Shown here one piece after another: positions 44,256 to 57,354 of a stretch of DNA of 64,000 bases. The DNA is taken from assembly GCF_031583595.1 (NCBI RefSeq), contig NZ_CP134145.1:2542001-2606000 (forward strand), written 5' to 3'. The number at the start of each line of letters is the position of its first letter. Positions within the stretch are counted from its first letter, which is position 1. A program made the position numbers and the translations under genes. The DNA is from Thalassotalea psychrophila. Its GTDB lineage: Bacteria > Pseudomonadota > Gammaproteobacteria > Enterobacterales > Alteromonadaceae. The notes below the pieces were generated by a model. That model saw only the letters and a list, made by a program, of their open reading frames with translations, was not told where the DNA came from and did no database searches.

Positions 44256-44372
44256 TTGTTGCCATGATTTACATGGAAGTAAAGAATGCCGCGGTCACAT
44301 TTTAACATGGACGTTTTATATTAGAGCAATGCAGGGAGCAATTGCCGGGGATGTGAATGAGCGGTCCATGGC
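44256..44372. repeat. Dispersed non-coding repeat, copy 1
   Basis: About 117 bp sharing blocks with copy 2 at 45823-45938: TTGCCATGATTTACA, ATATTAGAGCAATGCA, GGAGCAATTGCCG and GGTCCATGG. It lies between iorB and the converging DUF3083 gene. It contains short internal inverted repeats built on CCATG and GCAAT, so it could fold as RNA or act as a non-autonomous repeat. Confidence 0.75.
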
Positions 44373-44401
44373 CCGGGAGGATAAGCACATCTATGTACAA
44401 A

Positions 44402-44431
44402 AAAGGCTATATTTCTATAGCCTTTCTTTTT
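44402..44431. terminator. Bidirectional terminator between iorB and the DUF3083 gene
   Basis: AAAGGCTATA-TTTC-TATAGCCTTT is a perfect 10-bp stem with T-runs on the plus strand and an A-run upstream, serving both converging genes. Confidence 0.8.
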
Positions 44432-44483
44432 CATCTCTTTATTTACTATTGAAGCAAAATAATGCTTTTATCATTTAATTTGA

Positions 44484-45605
44484 TTACTCTTCATTAAAAT
44501 GATAAGCAAGGTGCTGATGGAAACGAACTGCTATTTCTTCATGCTCTGGCGACATTTCCAGGTCGGTAGCTAACAGTTTTAAAGCACTGTCTACTCGTTT
44601 AAGAAATTCACTATAGCCTTTATTTTCGATATCTTGTTCAGTTGCAGCAAAAACAATTTGCACATAATCAACTAAAGTATCGGTTTTCCAACTACTGTAA
44701 AATTCGTCATTAGGATTCTGCGGGTCAAAACCTAATAACTGTAATTCACCGACTTTTTGCTCGGGTACATTCGAACTATTACGAACGATCGGTGTTAAAC
44801 CATTAGCTATAAATGCGCCTGTGGTTAAATTCTTTCTTTTACCTGCAGCACTACATGAATCGCTGATCATTTTATAGAATTGATCATAAGAGTCTTGTCC
44901 AACTAGCTTAACATTTGAATTTTTTAATAATTTTCTAGTGATAGGCAGGCTAGCAACAACGTAGCTAATCGTATCGTGTTTGGCAGGTAACGTTACATCA
45001 GATGCTTGATAACGATTTTTTATTAATCGTAAATTATGGCTGTTACCGCCCTCTACACCTTTATCTTTAGCAAATAAATCATAAGTTAAATGTTGATGGT
45101 CACGTAAGCGTACTTGCGATGCATCAACGCCTAGTTGGTTAATTAATTTATTAACTACCTTTCTAACTTTTGTATGATAACCAGCAGCACTTGTTCTAAC
45201 TGAGCTTCCAGAAGCAAGAAATAATATTGATATTTTCTTTGCTCGTATCGCAGGATCAAAATGTGATTTGTAAAACTGATGATATTCAGGATTATAAAAT
45301 ATCAACATTTGTTGGTCTGTTTCCCAATGCCTAATTTCTTGGTTAAATCGTACTCTTGGTAACTTGTCATTAGCAATAAAATGAACATTATCAATCTCTT
45401 CATCTTCACATATAGTGAATAACTGCTCAGAAACGTTTTGATAAAATCCTTGCCAAGGTGTTAATTTATCGGCATTTTGCTCTGCATTTAAACGATCTAA
45501 TAATTCATCAGTAATTTTAAACTCGGCAAGTAAATATTGATTGTAACGAGAGTTAGATGGCAAAAAAATTGTGTTTCCTTTACTTCTACTACGACGAACT
45601 GACAT
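44484..45605 (-). CDS. DUF3083 family protein
   Basis: A 373-residue cytoplasmic protein without membrane segments or an evident active site, which I assign to DUF3083, a family found in Shewanella, Colwellia and relatives. The N-terminus is basic (MSVRRSRSKGNTIFLPSNSRYNQYLLAEF cut short). A central part has KKISILFLASGSSVRTSAAGYH and a predicted helical C-terminus (RVDSALKLLATDLEMSPEHEE). It lies alone between two copies of a dispersed repeat. The family assignment is from memory of the pattern. Confidence 0.6.
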   Translation of the reverse strand: MSVRRSRSKGNTIFLPSNSRYNQYLLAEFKITDELLDRLNAEQNADKLTPWQGFYQNVSEQLFTICEDEEIDNVHFIANDKLPRVRFNQEIRHWETDQQMLIFYNPEYHQFYKSHFDPAIRAKKISILFLASGSSVRTSAAGYHTKVRKVVNKLINQLGVDASQVRLRDHQHLTYDLFAKDKGVEGGNSHNLRLIKNRYQASDVTLPAKHDTISYVVASLPITRKLLKNSNVKLVGQDSYDQFYKMISDSCSAAGKRKNLTTGAFIANGLTPIVRNSSNVPEQKVGELQLLGFDPQNPNDEFYSSWKTDTLVDYVQIVFAATEQDIENKGYSEFLKRVDSALKLLATDLEMSPEHEEIAVRFHQHLAYHFNEE

Positions 45606-45822
45606 GGCTCTACCTTATTTAAAGTTGTATTTATTGATTTGAAATGATTATAACTTAAGACTTTTCTCTTAATGTTATTTTAGAACAAATTCTAGTACAT
45701 TTCCGTAAACATTTCTTAATTTTTTTAGTTATGACAAAGGTTTACTAGCAAGTTAGGAAATTAAGAGAATTTAAGCCACCCTTGGCAATTCTAAGTTAAT
45801 TCTTCCCTGAAGTTTACAAACT
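45606..45822. other. Upstream region of the DUF3083 gene
   Basis: AT-rich sequence likely holding the DUF3083 promoter. No gene or structured element is supportable until the repeat at 45823. Confidence 0.4.
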
Positions 45823-45938
45823 TATTGCCATGATTTACAGGATGTAATGAATGCCGTGAACGCATTATGACATGGAAGTAATATATTAGAGCAATGCATG
45901 GAGCAATTGCCGAGGGATGCGTAAGAAAGGTCCATGGC
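45823..45938. repeat. Dispersed non-coding repeat, copy 2
   Basis: Homologous to copy 1 over its whole length, with small indels. After it come further CATGGAT-type blocks to about 46010. It lies between the DUF3083 gene and serS, beyond the serS terminator. Confidence 0.75.
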
Positions 45939-46013
45939 AGTTTTGGACATGGATGTCCTATATAACGTGAATACAGGAGTATAGAACGTATTGCATTCCC
46001 TCATCCCTGAAGT

Positions 46014-46038
46014 AAAAAAAAGCGCCGAAGCGCTTTTT
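46014..46038 (-). terminator. serS terminator with UUCG loop
   Basis: On the minus strand AAAAAGCGC-TTCG-GCGCTTTTTTT forms a stable tetraloop hairpin 23 bp after the serS stop. Confidence 0.88.
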
Positions 46039-46060
46039 ATTAATATGTTTTTGCGTGTTT

Positions 46061-47347
<1,287 letters not shown>

Positions 47348-47363
47348 TCACTGTATTATAAAT

Positions 47364-47741
47364 TTATTTTGTAAAAAACATTCCTAAACCTGCTGCTAAT
47401 ACACATAGCACCACGTTTAAAAGAACGTTTAACATGGCTTTCATTATCTCACCTTGCTGCAATAACAACAACGTATCTAATGAAAACGTAGAAAAGGTCG
47501 TAAAAGCACCTAAAAATCCTATACCTACCAATGTTCGGTATAAGACGACTTCGATAGTACCTTGCTCAATTAATCCGTATAAAACACCCATTATGAGCGA
47601 GCCCGTTATATTAACGATCAAGGTCGCAAAAGGGAATCCTTTTCCGAGTAAATTTAACACTAATTGTGCAATAAAAAATCGTAAACAGGCACCGCCTGCG
47701 CCGCCAATGGCAACAAACAAATAAATCATCGCATTATTCAT
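47364..47741 (-). CDS. crcB: Fluoride channel CrcB/Fluc
   Basis: A 125-residue four-helix membrane protein that exports fluoride as a dual-topology dimer. Motifs [25 protein letters not shown] and [16 protein letters not shown] match the pore and the sodium-binding Gly-Phe region. The frame extends 11 codons upstream inside rarA, but ATG 47741 overlaps the rarA stop as ATGAATAA and fits the family start. Confidence 0.94.
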   Translation of the reverse strand: MNNAMIYLFVAIGGAGGACLRFFIAQLVLNLLGKGFPFATLIVNITGSLIMGVLYGLIEQGTIEVVLYRTLVGIGFLGAFTTFSTFSLDTLLLLQQGEIMKAMLNVLLNVVLCVLAAGLGMFFTK

Positions 47742-49095
47742 AACGTTTATTCCCTTCCATTTGGTCACGTTCACGTAAATATTTGATTTTTTCTTGTAGT
47801 TTTTTTTCTAAACCACGATCAGTTGGCTGATAAAAACTTGCATGGCTGATTAACTCAGGTAAGTATGTCTCTCCAGCAGCATACGCTCCTGGCTCATCAT
47901 GAGCATAGCGATAGTTGGCGCCATGGCCTAATTCTTTGGTTAGTTTCGACGTGGCATTACGAAGATGCATTGGCACTTCTAAATGGCCAGTATCTTTGGC
48001 TAGCTCCCGAGCTTTATTAAATGCACTATAAACTGCATTACTTTTTGGCGCTAGTGCCATATAAACTGTTGCTTGCGCTATCGCCCTTTCACCTTCACTT
48101 GGTCCAACTCGATGATAAGTATCCCATGCATTTATGGCTAATTGCATTGCTCTAGGGTCAGCGTTGCCAATATCTTCACTAGCAATTGCCAATAAACGGC
48201 GGCCAACATATAAAGGGTCACCGCCACCTTCTAAAATTCGACAGTACCAATAAAGAGCAGCATCAGGATCTGAGCCGCGTACGGATTTATGAAAAGCACT
48301 GATTAAATCGTAAAAATGATCGCCACCTTTGTCGTACAAGGCTTGCTTTTCTCCAGCCACCATATTCACTACATCTAAGGTAATGATTACTTTAGTATCG
48401 ACTTGTTCACTAATATCAAAACAGTTTTCTAGTAAGTTAAGTAACCGTCTTGCGTCACCATTAGCAAGAGCAAGTAATGACTCTTGCGCTTTTGGCTCCA
48501 TTGTCACTTCATAATTACCATAGCCTTTTACTTTATCTCCAATGGCTCTGGCTAATACTGTATTTAAATCGTCATCTGAGAGTTTTTGTAATAAGTAAAC
48601 TCGAGCTCTAGACAATAAAGCCTGATTCAATTCAAATGAAGGGTTTTCAGTGGTGGCACCGATAAAGGTAATGGTTCCGTCTTCAATAAACGGTAAAAAC
48701 GCGTCTTGTTGTGATTTATTAAAGCGATGTACTTCATCGACAAATAAAATTGTGCGGCGATTTCTTGCTTGCGCGGTTAATTTCGCTTTTTCTATTGCTG
48801 CGCGAATCTCTTTAACACCTGATGTTACCGCAGAAATACGTTCAATTTCAGCATTGGCGTACGTGGCAATAAGTTCAGCTAATGTAGTTTTACCTGTTCC
48901 AGGCGGGCCCCAAAAAATTAAGGAATGACATAACCCTTGTTCTATGGCAATTTTTAATGGCTTACCATCTGATAATAAATGTTTTTGACCGATGTAATCG
49001 TCAAGCACTTCAGGCCGCATTCTTGCTGCTAGAGGTGCAAATGAAGCTTGATGATCGAACTCTAACGACAGACTACCATTATCGCTGGTCATCAA
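47734..49095 (-). CDS. rarA: Replication-associated recombination protein A (RarA/MgsA)
   Basis: A 453-residue AAA+ ATPase acting at stalled forks. Walker [13 protein letters not shown], Walker [19 protein letters not shown] and sensor [12 protein letters not shown] are present, followed by the C-terminal tetramerisation region ([16 protein letters not shown] and PMHLRNA). The start overlaps the lolA stop by 17 bases and the stop overlaps the crcB start, an operon order conserved in Gammaproteobacteria. Confidence 0.96.
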   Translation of the reverse strand: MMTSDNGSLSLEFDHQASFAPLAARMRPEVLDDYIGQKHLLSDGKPLKIAIEQGLCHSLIFWGPPGTGKTTLAELIATYANAEIERISAVTSGVKEIRAAIEKAKLTAQARNRRTILFVDEVHRFNKSQQDAFLPFIEDGTITFIGATTENPSFELNQALLSRARVYLLQKLSDDDLNTVLARAIGDKVKGYGNYEVTMEPKAQESLLALANGDARRLLNLLENCFDISEQVDTKVIITLDVVNMVAGEKQALYDKGGDHFYDLISAFHKSVRGSDPDAALYWYCRILEGGGDPLYVGRRLLAIASEDIGNADPRAMQLAINAWDTYHRVGPSEGERAIAQATVYMALAPKSNAVYSAFNKARELAKDTGHLEVPMHLRNATSKLTKELGHGANYRYAHDEPGAYAAGETYLPELISHASFYQPTDRGLEKKLQEKIKYLRERDQMEGNKRYE

Positions 49096-49726
49096 AATCT
49101 ACACCATCCGGTAAGGTAAAGATAAACATCGAATCTTTTGGTAATGGCTCTGATACTACATTACTCAAGTTAAAATGGCTTAACTGCCCTGTCGCATCGG
49201 TAACCGTAAATTTAATTAAATCATTACCTGAAAATACTAAATGCAGAGTTTTAACTTGCGCGTCTTCATTTAATGAGGTGATGCGAAATTCGTTTTCAGT
49301 TGTCTTTGATACACCATAGTCTTGCCAAGCTTCATCATTTAACCCTGACAATAATAATATTGGCGTATTAGTTACTGCATTTGAAATATTAAATGCAGAA
49401 ACTTGCTCAACAAATGGGTTATAAAACCATAAAGTTTTGCCATCACTAACCACTAATGTTTCGTCTGGCGCTTTGGTTTCCCAATAAATTAAATTCGGTC
49501 GTTTTACCGCGAGAGTACCTTTAGAGTTCTGTAATACATTGCCATCAGCATCTACTACATCTTGAGTAAACGATGAGCTAAAACCTTGCACTGTGTTGAG
49601 TTTATCTTTTAATACTTCTTTATAGTCAATTACTGCTGCATCACTGTTTGCGGCATTAGCAAAACTAAAAGATAAAGCCAGCAATGTTGCTGGCAATAAT
49701 TTTGTAACGAATGTTAGTTTAGACAT
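49079..49726 (-). CDS. lolA: Outer-membrane lipoprotein carrier protein LolA
   Basis: A 215-residue periplasmic chaperone that ferries lipoproteins from LolCDE to LolB. A signal peptide (residues 1-25, ending SFANA) is followed by the LolA half-barrel: [32 protein letters not shown] and [15 protein letters not shown]. Eight bases separate it from ftsK. Confidence 0.95.
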   Translation of the reverse strand: MSKLTFVTKLLPATLLALSFSFANAANSDAAVIDYKEVLKDKLNTVQGFSSSFTQDVVDADGNVLQNSKGTLAVKRPNLIYWETKAPDETLVVSDGKTLWFYNPFVEQVSAFNISNAVTNTPILLLSGLNDEAWQDYGVSKTTENEFRITSLNEDAQVKTLHLVFSGNDLIKFTVTDATGQLSHFNLSNVVSEPLPKDSMFIFTLPDGVDFDDQR

Positions 49727-49734
49727 ATCACTTC

Positions 49735-52269
49735 TTAATTTTTTACCGGTGGAGGTGCTATTACCTCTCTATTACCATTATGGCCAGGACTACTTACGAC
49801 GCCATTGGCTTCCATTTGTTCAATAATTCTTGCAGCTCTATTGTAACCAATTCTGAATTTTCTTTGTACACCTGATATAGACGCACGACGAGATTCTGTT
49901 ACATGCATTAATGCTTCATCATATAATGCATCACTTTCTTGGTCTTCACCTTCTGCAGCTTCACCTGGGAGCAAAGTATCTTCAGTGGTGTCCCCTGATA
50001 GTATTTCTTCAATATAGCGAGGCTTGCCACGAGCTTTCCAATCATTAACAACCGCATGTACTTCATGATCATCAACAAAAGCACCTTGGGCACGTGATGG
50101 GACACTGGTTCCTTGTGGTAAAAACAACATATCACCATTACCTAAAAGTTGTTCTGCCCCTTGCTGATCAAGGATAGTTCTAGAATCAATTCTAGATTGT
50201 ACAGTAAGAGCCATACGCGTAGGAATATTGGCTTTAATCAAACCAGTGATAACATCTACAGATGGACGTTGAGTCGCCAGAATAAGATGAATGCCTGCGG
50301 CACGAGCTTTTTGTGCAATTCGAGCAATTAACTCTTCAACTTTTTTACCAACAATCATGATCATGTCAGCAAATTCATCCACTACTACAACGATGCTAGG
50401 TAATTTATCAAGCTCTGGAGCAGTTTCTTCCATACTATCGCCTGGCTTCCAAAGTGGATCGACAATAGCTTCACCTTTTTCTTTAGCGGCCATTATTTTT
50501 TGGTTGTAGCCCGTTAGATTACGCACACCAAGAGCCGACATTAATTTATAACGACGTTCCATTTCGCCAACACACCAACGCAATGCGTTCGCAGCATCTT
50601 TCATATCGGTGACTACTTCAGACAATAAATGCGGAATACCTTCATAGACAGAAAGCTCCAGCATTTTAGGGTCGATCATAATGAAGCGTACATCATCCGG
50701 TGTAGATTTATACAACATACTAACAATCATGACATTCACGACCACAGACTTACCAGAGCCTGTAGTACCAGCGACTAACAAGTGCGGCATTTTAGCTAAG
50801 TCAGCAATGATTGGGTCGCCAGCTATGTCTTTACCAAGTACCATAGTGAGTGAGGATTTTGAATTGACAAACACCTCGCTTTCTATAACTTCACTTAGGC
50901 GTACCATTTCACGATGCTTGTTCGGAATTTCAATACCGATAACAGATTTACCAGGTATAACTTCAACAACTCGAACACTAGCGGCAGATAATGCCCTCGC
51001 TAAATCTTTTGATAAGCCAGTAATTTTGCTGACTTTTACACCTGGCGCTAAATCAAGTTCAAAACGTGTTATTACTGGCCCTGGAAATACGTCTACAACT
51101 TGACAGATTACACCATAATCTAATAATTTAGCTTCAACTAGGCGGCTAACTTGATCAAGTTCTTCTTGTGAAATAGGGTTTTTTGTTCGATTAGGTTTAT
51201 CAAGCAAATCAATTGTTGGCATGCCTTTATAACGTTCAAGCGGATTTTCATCAGCTTTTGCTGTTTTCTCTGCTGTAGATACTGATTTATTTTCGATAAT
51301 ATCGTCATCTTCAACATCAATTTTATCTACGGTTTTAAATGCAGCATCTAATTCATTTTCACCTATATTTTCATCTAGGTTGATGATCATAGGTTCATCA
51401 ATTAAATCATCAATTTCAACAAAACCATCATCAGCAATCACAGGATCGGCTCTGTTGTCTTCATCAATTGAAATAGTTGGTGAGCTCTTCGCACTACCAA
51501 ATAATTGCGCGGCTAAATCAGCTTGCGCACCAATGGTTTCATCAACATCAGCTTTTTGAACGTCTTTAGTCTTAGCTAGATCTGCATCTTCTTTAGCAAC
51601 TGTCTTATTCTTTTGTTTGTCAGCGGTTACAGGAGTGGAATTAAAATGCTGTTTAAAACCAATAAGCAGAGATTTAATTAGTAAAGCTAACTTGATCACA
51701 TGCTCGCCAATGAAATCAACTATGGTAAATAAAGATAAACCGGTTAATAACACAAACCCTGAACATGTTAATACAAGAAACAGTAGACTTGAGCCAATGA
51801 AGTTAAAATATGGCAATAATGAATAAGAGATATAATCTCCTACAATGCCACCCGCAGAAAAATCAAATACATCATCAAAATTCATACTGGCTATAGAGGT
51901 TAAACCTATATAAAACATCATAAAACCAATAAATTTTAACCCTAAGGTAAAAAAATCAATGTCTAGTAGATAATGAATGCGCTGGAATAATAACCAACCG
52001 ATGATAGCAAAAACAAAAGGCAAGCTATAAGCAATGCTGCCAAAGGCGAATAAGAATATGTCTGATAGGTATGCACCAAAAGCACCACCAGCATTATTAA
52101 CCGTGGCATGGTATGCCGTTTGCGACCAACCTGGATCAGCAGGGTCAAAACTTATAAGGGCAATGATTAAGTAAAGGGAGAATATACTGGTAAAGATCAG
52201 GCCCGCTTCTAATAAGCGTTGCGTACCAGTGAGTTTTAATGATTCTTTAGCTGCCAAAGTCGCATCCAT
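49735..52269 (-). CDS. ftsK: DNA translocase FtsK
   Basis: About 844 residues from the ATG that fits relatives best (a TTG 39 bases earlier is possible). Four to five N-terminal membrane helices anchor it at the septum, then an acidic linker of about 150 residues and the motor: Walker [14 protein letters not shown], Walker [12 protein letters not shown], the [12 protein letters not shown] block, and a C-terminal winged helix (gamma) that reads KOPS. The linker is much shorter than in E. coli (about 1330 residues in total), as in many marine relatives. It moves the chromosome ends toward dif for XerCD. Confidence 0.96.
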   Translation of the reverse strand: MDATLAAKESLKLTGTQRLLEAGLIFTSIFSLYLIIALISFDPADPGWSQTAYHATVNNAGGAFGAYLSDIFLFAFGSIAYSLPFVFAIIGWLLFQRIHYLLDIDFFTLGLKFIGFMMFYIGLTSIASMNFDDVFDFSAGGIVGDYISYSLLPYFNFIGSSLLFLVLTCSGFVLLTGLSLFTIVDFIGEHVIKLALLIKSLLIGFKQHFNSTPVTADKQKNKTVAKEDADLAKTKDVQKADVDETIGAQADLAAQLFGSAKSSPTISIDEDNRADPVIADDGFVEIDDLIDEPMIINLDENIGENELDAAFKTVDKIDVEDDDIIENKSVSTAEKTAKADENPLERYKGMPTIDLLDKPNRTKNPISQEELDQVSRLVEAKLLDYGVICQVVDVFPGPVITRFELDLAPGVKVSKITGLSKDLARALSAASVRVVEVIPGKSVIGIEIPNKHREMVRLSEVIESEVFVNSKSSLTMVLGKDIAGDPIIADLAKMPHLLVAGTTGSGKSVVVNVMIVSMLYKSTPDDVRFIMIDPKMLELSVYEGIPHLLSEVVTDMKDAANALRWCVGEMERRYKLMSALGVRNLTGYNQKIMAAKEKGEAIVDPLWKPGDSMEETAPELDKLPSIVVVVDEFADMIMIVGKKVEELIARIAQKARAAGIHLILATQRPSVDVITGLIKANIPTRMALTVQSRIDSRTILDQQGAEQLLGNGDMLFLPQGTSVPSRAQGAFVDDHEVHAVVNDWKARGKPRYIEEILSGDTTEDTLLPGEAAEGEDQESDALYDEALMHVTESRRASISGVQRKFRIGYNRAARIIEQMEANGVVSSPGHNGNREVIAPPPVKN

Positions 52270-52357
52270 GAATTTGTAATTATAATTGTTGTTATTTATA
52301 CCTACCAAAATAGCAGATTATTACGCTAGATAAAATATCTAAACTAGGTAATTATGA

Positions 52358-52843
52358 CTATCTATAGTTAATTGGTAGTTTATTACCCGATTTTACTTCT
52401 TCCATAACAACGTAAGTCTTGCTATCACTTACTGAAGGCAATGTTAGCAAGGTATCACCAAGTAAGTTTCGATATGCTTGCATATCTGACACTCGGGTTT
52501 TCAATAAAAAGTCGAAACTGCCTGAAACCAAATGACATTCTTGAATTACTTCAAGATCCATTACCGCTTTTGAAAACTCTTCAAACACATCTGGCCCTGT
52601 CCTGCTTAATGATATTTCTACGAACACTAGCAGTGCAGCATTAAGGACATTAGGGTTTAAATTTGCACTATAGCCCGTGATAACACCCTCTTGTTCAAGT
52701 TTTTTAACACGCTCTAGACATGGAGTTGGACTCAACCCTACTCGTTTAGATAATTCAACGTTAGATAAACGCCCATTATTTTGAAGTTCGACTAGAATGT
52801 TTTTATCTATTCGATCAAGTTTTTTATTTTCAGATAGCATCAT
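52358..52843 (-). CDS. lrp: Leucine-responsive regulatory protein
   Basis: A 161-residue Lrp/AsnC-family global regulator: N-terminal helix-turn-helix (LDRIDKNILVELQNNGRLS, then ELSKRVGLSPTPCLERVKKLE cut short) and C-terminal RAM domain that binds amino acids (ECHLVSGSFDFLLKTRV). It is divergent from alanine dehydrogenase, a common target of Lrp, with about 180 bp of shared promoter between them. Confidence 0.95.
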   Translation of the reverse strand: MMLSENKKLDRIDKNILVELQNNGRLSNVELSKRVGLSPTPCLERVKKLEQEGVITGYSANLNPNVLNAALLVFVEISLSRTGPDVFEEFSKAVMDLEVIQECHLVSGSFDFLLKTRVSDMQAYRNLLGDTLLTLPSVSDSKTYVVMEEVKSGNKLPINYR

Positions 52844-53020
52844 ATAGTTTTTAACTCTGTCAGATTTACATTAATCAACATTTAATCCTTCATACTAGCA
52901 AATAACGATATGTAATTCTTTAAATGCCTATATATACTAGCTTTAAATAAAACAAATAACAATTCGTAGCATATTCAACTATGAATTTAACATTACAACA
53001 AAGATAGCGAGACATTAATT

Positions 53021-54136
53021 ATGATTATCGGTGTACCTAAAGAAATTAAAAACCATGAATACCGTGTAGGTATGGTCCCTGCAAGTGTTCGTGAACTAAT
53101 TGCTCACGGCCATGAAGTATTTGTTGAAACTAATGCGGGTAATGGCATTGGCTTTTCTGACGCTGATTATGTTACTGCTGGTGCAACAATATTAACTACC
53201 GCAAGTGATGTTTTCGCTAAAGCTGAAATGATTGTTAAAGTAAAAGAACCGCAAGCTGTTGAACGTGCAATGTTACGTGAAGGCCAAATTTTATTCACTT
53301 ACTTACATTTAGCCCCAGATCTTGCTCAAACAGAAGACTTGATCAAATCAAAAGCAGTTTGTATCGCTTATGAAACGGTTACTGATATTCACGGTGGTTT
53401 ACCTCTTCTTGCTCCTATGTCTGAAGTTGCTGGCCGTATGTCTATTCAAGCCGGTGCACAAGCATTAGAAAAATCTAACGCTGGTCGCGGTATGCTACTT
53501 GGTGGCGTTCCTGGTGTTGAACCAGCTAAAGTTGTTGTTATTGGTGGCGGTATGGTTGGTAACAATGCTGCACAAATGGCTGTAGGTATGGGTGCTGAAG
53601 TTGTAATCCTTGACCGCAACATAAACGTATTACGTAAATTAGATGCGCAATTTGGAAACAAAATAAAAGCAATCTACTCTACTGCTGATGCTCTTGAAAA
53701 ACATGTATTAGAAGCTGATTTAGTCATTGGTGGTGTTCTTATCCCAGGCGCTGCAGCTCCTAAACTTGTTACAAAAGAACATATCAAGAACATGAAGCCA
53801 GGTTCTGCCATTGTTGATGTTGCAATTGACCAAGGTGGTTGTATTGAAACTTCTTACGCTACAACTCACGCAGAACCGACATTCATCGTAGACGATGTTG
53901 TTCATTACTGTGTTGCTAACATGCCAGGTGCTGTACCACGTACATCTACTTTCGCATTAAATAATGCAACATTACCGTTTATTATTAATTTAGCAAACAA
54001 AGGCTATAAAGAAGCGTTATTATCAGATAACCATTTCTTAAATGGTCTTAACGTTATTAACGGTAAAGTAACTGTACGTGAAGTTGCGGAAAACCTAGGT
54101 TTTGAATTTGTTGAGCCTAAAGTTGCATTAAGCTAA
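53021..54136 (+). CDS. ald: Alanine dehydrogenase
   Basis: A 371-residue NAD-dependent enzyme that interconverts alanine and pyruvate plus ammonia. K75 (VKVKEP) and H96 (TYLHLAPD) are the catalytic pair; the NAD site is [14 protein letters not shown]. The C-terminal [19 protein letters not shown] block is intact. It is divergent from lrp, which probably controls it in response to alanine or leucine. A strong terminator follows. Confidence 0.97.
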   Translation: MIIGVPKEIKNHEYRVGMVPASVRELIAHGHEVFVETNAGNGIGFSDADYVTAGATILTTASDVFAKAEMIVKVKEPQAVERAMLREGQILFTYLHLAPDLAQTEDLIKSKAVCIAYETVTDIHGGLPLLAPMSEVAGRMSIQAGAQALEKSNAGRGMLLGGVPGVEPAKVVVIGGGMVGNNAAQMAVGMGAEVVILDRNINVLRKLDAQFGNKIKAIYSTADALEKHVLEADLVIGGVLIPGAAAPKLVTKEHIKNMKPGSAIVDVAIDQGGCIETSYATTHAEPTFIVDDVVHYCVANMPGAVPRTSTFALNNATLPFIINLANKGYKEALLSDNHFLNGLNVINGKVTVREVAENLGFEFVEPKVALS

Positions 54137-54194
54137 TTTCAGACGATAAATTTTGTGGCTTAGTACGGCTAAGTTTACAAATTAAAATAAAACG

Positions 54195-54224
54195 AAAAGC
54201 GTAGTTTTTAAAACTACGCTTTTT
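54195..54224 (+). terminator. ald terminator
   Basis: AAAAGCGTAGTTTT / AAAACTACGCTTTT (14-bp stem) is followed by a further run of T. Confidence 0.9.
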
Positions 54225-54299
54225 TTTATTGTTCCTATTGCATTTTTTGCCTATCATCCCAATCAATTAATAATATCGAATCAATAGCGTTATCGCTAA

Positions 54300-55286
<987 letters not shown>

Positions 55287-55299
55287 CGGATAAAACATT

Positions 55300-56007
55300 A
55301 TGAGCCAGTATCTTTACACCTTAGATGATAAAGAGCTGGCTTTTCCTCCGCACCAATTTGCACTTAATGAACCCAATGGATTAATTGCCATGGGCGGTGA
55401 TTTATCTCCACAACGATTAATTCAAGCTTACACTAACGGCATATTTCCCTGGTTTAATGATGGCGACCCTATTTTGTGGTGGTCCCCAGATCCTAGAGCA
55501 ATAATTAAAGTTGCTGATTTAAAGGTAAATCGTACATTAAAAAAATTTATCAACAAGTCTTCCTATAAAGTCACACTAAATACATGTTTTAACCAAGTAA
55601 TTGATATATGTGCAGACGCACCTTTTCGAAGCGATGACACTTGGATTTTGCCAGACATGCTCAACAGCTATAAACAACTTCACCATCAAGGCATTGCCCA
55701 TTCAATAGAAGTTTGGCACGAAGATAAATTGGTTGGGGGCTTATATGGAGTAGCCATAAATGGCTTTTTTAGTGGTGAATCTATGTTTTATACTAAAACA
55801 AATGCCTCTAAAATTGCGCTTGTTGCCCTAATAAATTTGCTAAACTCTATAGGAGTAGAGTTTATTGATTGTCAAATTCAAAATCCATTCTTAGAAAGCA
55901 TGGGCGCTATTGAAATAACTAGGGATGAGTTTTTACATTTAAAAAGCAATGAACTTAAAAAGGCTATCACAAATGGATTTTGGCTCAAAAGAGAACTAAC
56001 GATTTGA
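55300..56007 (+). CDS. aat: Leucyl/phenylalanyl-tRNA-protein transferase
   Basis: A 235-residue N-end-rule enzyme that adds Leu or Phe to proteins with N-terminal Arg or Lys and marks them for ClpS-ClpAP; clpA lies at the right edge of this window. Motifs: FPPHQFALNEPNGLIAMGGDLSP cut short, YTNGIFPWF, WWSPDPRAII and SGESMFYTKTNASKIAL. It is 13 bp after trxB and overlaps bpt. Confidence 0.95.
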   Translation: MSQYLYTLDDKELAFPPHQFALNEPNGLIAMGGDLSPQRLIQAYTNGIFPWFNDGDPILWWSPDPRAIIKVADLKVNRTLKKFINKSSYKVTLNTCFNQVIDICADAPFRSDDTWILPDMLNSYKQLHHQGIAHSIEVWHEDKLVGGLYGVAINGFFSGESMFYTKTNASKIALVALINLLNSIGVEFIDCQIQNPFLESMGAIEITRDEFLHLKSNELKKAITNGFWLKRELTI

Positions 56008-56756
56008 ATGAACCTAAAAAATATTTTCAGTTTGGCTTAACCAAAACATTTCCCTGCAATTATTTAATGACCGAAAAAGAAAGGTTAATTGTGGTTACAA
56101 ATGTAGAAGAGTTAACTAGTGAAAACTATGAGCGACTTCTCATGTCTGGCTTTCGTCGTAGTGGCGAGCAAGTATATCGGCCCCATTGTGAAAATTGTAA
56201 CAGTTGTGAGTCTATTCGCTTACCCGTTAATGAATTCTCCCCTTCTAAAAGCCAAAAACGCATTAGTGCAATTAATAAAGACTTAACCGCACGAGTGGTT
56301 AAGACACCTCGTCCAGAATACTTTAGCTTATATCAACGTTACATTGATAACGTTCATAAAGATGGTGCTATGTACCCTGCTAACTTTGAGCAATACGAAA
56401 ACTTTATTTTTAGCTCACGTGTTGACCAGTTGTTTTTGGAGTTATATTTAGAAGAAGAACTTATATCAGTTGCTGTTTGTGATAATTTACCCTCAGCTTT
56501 GTCAGCCTTGTACACATTTTTTGATCCTAACTTGTCGAAAAGATCATTAGGTAAATTTTCTATATTGAAACAAATTGAATTAAGCAAAAAAATGCATAAA
56601 AAGTTTTTGTATTTAGGCTATCAAATTGATGAGTGCGCTAAAATGAACTACAAAAATCAATACTTCCCACATGAACGTCTCAAAGATGATAATTGGCAAC
56701 GTACCACAAACAAACAAAATCTACCTTCTGATTTACAAAAACATCCAAATAAATAG
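56004..56756 (+). CDS. bpt: Aspartate/glutamate leucyltransferase (Bpt/ATE-like)
   Basis: About 250 residues. This arginyltransferase-like enzyme adds Leu to N-terminal Asp or Glu. The N-terminal cysteine block is PCNYL and HCENCNSCESIRLPV; the C-terminal domain has YLGYQIDECAKMNYKNQYFP. No ATG is in frame; TTG 56004 overlaps the aat stop (TTGA) and is my choice, with another TTG at 55980. Pairing with aat is usual in marine Gammaproteobacteria; E. coli lacks it. Confidence 0.9.
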   Translation: MNEPKKYFQFGLTKTFPCNYLMTEKERLIVVTNVEELTSENYERLLMSGFRRSGEQVYRPHCENCNSCESIRLPVNEFSPSKSQKRISAINKDLTARVVKTPRPEYFSLYQRYIDNVHKDGAMYPANFEQYENFIFSSRVDQLFLELYLEEELISVAVCDNLPSALSALYTFFDPNLSKRSLGKFSILKQIELSKKMHKKFLYLGYQIDECAKMNYKNQYFPHERLKDDNWQRTTNKQNLPSDLQKHPNK

Positions 56757-56835
56757 TGGTTTATCTTTACAATCAGCTCACTTTTCGGCATTATCTCGGC
56801 AGCAAAATTTTATAGTACAATTTATAGAGGTTTAA

Positions 56836-57060
<225 letters not shown>

Positions 57061-57120
57061 TAGTTACTTAAAAGGTGAACGGTTGTAAAAACTAATCGTC
57101 TTTTAAAAATCAAAAATTTT

Positions 57121-57150
57121 AAAGCCCAGCTAAATTAGCTGGGCTTTTTT
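57121..57150 (+). terminator. infA terminator
   Basis: AAAGCCCAGCTAA / TTAGCTGGGCTTT (13-bp perfect stem) is followed by TTT. Confidence 0.9.
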
Positions 57151-57169
57151 GTTGCAGGTGCAGATGAAT

Positions 57170-57218
57170 GGGGTCAGACCAAAACCTATTTATTTTAATA
57201 GGGTTTTGCTCTGACCCC
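57170..57218. repeat. REP-like GGGGTCAGA palindrome
   Basis: GGGGTCAGA (57170-57178) and TCTGACCCC (57210-57218) enclose a further complementary stretch (AAAACC / GGGTTTT), giving a hairpin of about 20 bp with small mismatches. GGGGTCAGA-type palindromes are common REP elements in marine Gammaproteobacteria and are often tied to RAYT transposases, none of which is in this window. Confidence 0.75.
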
Positions 57219-57305
57219 AGTTCGATGTAACCGAAACTAGTTAAAGCTTGACTACGTCACTACGCACTAATAAATTCACGCTAACCAAACTCCTAAACCC
57301 GGTTG

Positions 57306-57354
57306 GTCCGAATTTATTCGGACGTCATCCCCGAAGGGCTATTTATTCGGACGT
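57306..57354. repeat. Hairpin and direct repeat at the 3' end of the MFS gene
   Basis: GTCCGAA-TTTA-TTCGGAC is a perfect 7-bp stem at 57306-57323. TTTATTCGGACGT occurs there and again at 57342-57354, where it runs into the MFS stop codon. This may be a weak terminator duplicated by slippage or a second REP-like unit. Confidence 0.5.

Noticed and set aside
47742..47774. Longer N-terminus for CrcB
   Set aside because: The extra 11 codons lie inside rarA and add residues not found in the family; the internal ATG overlaps the rarA stop in the usual coupled way.
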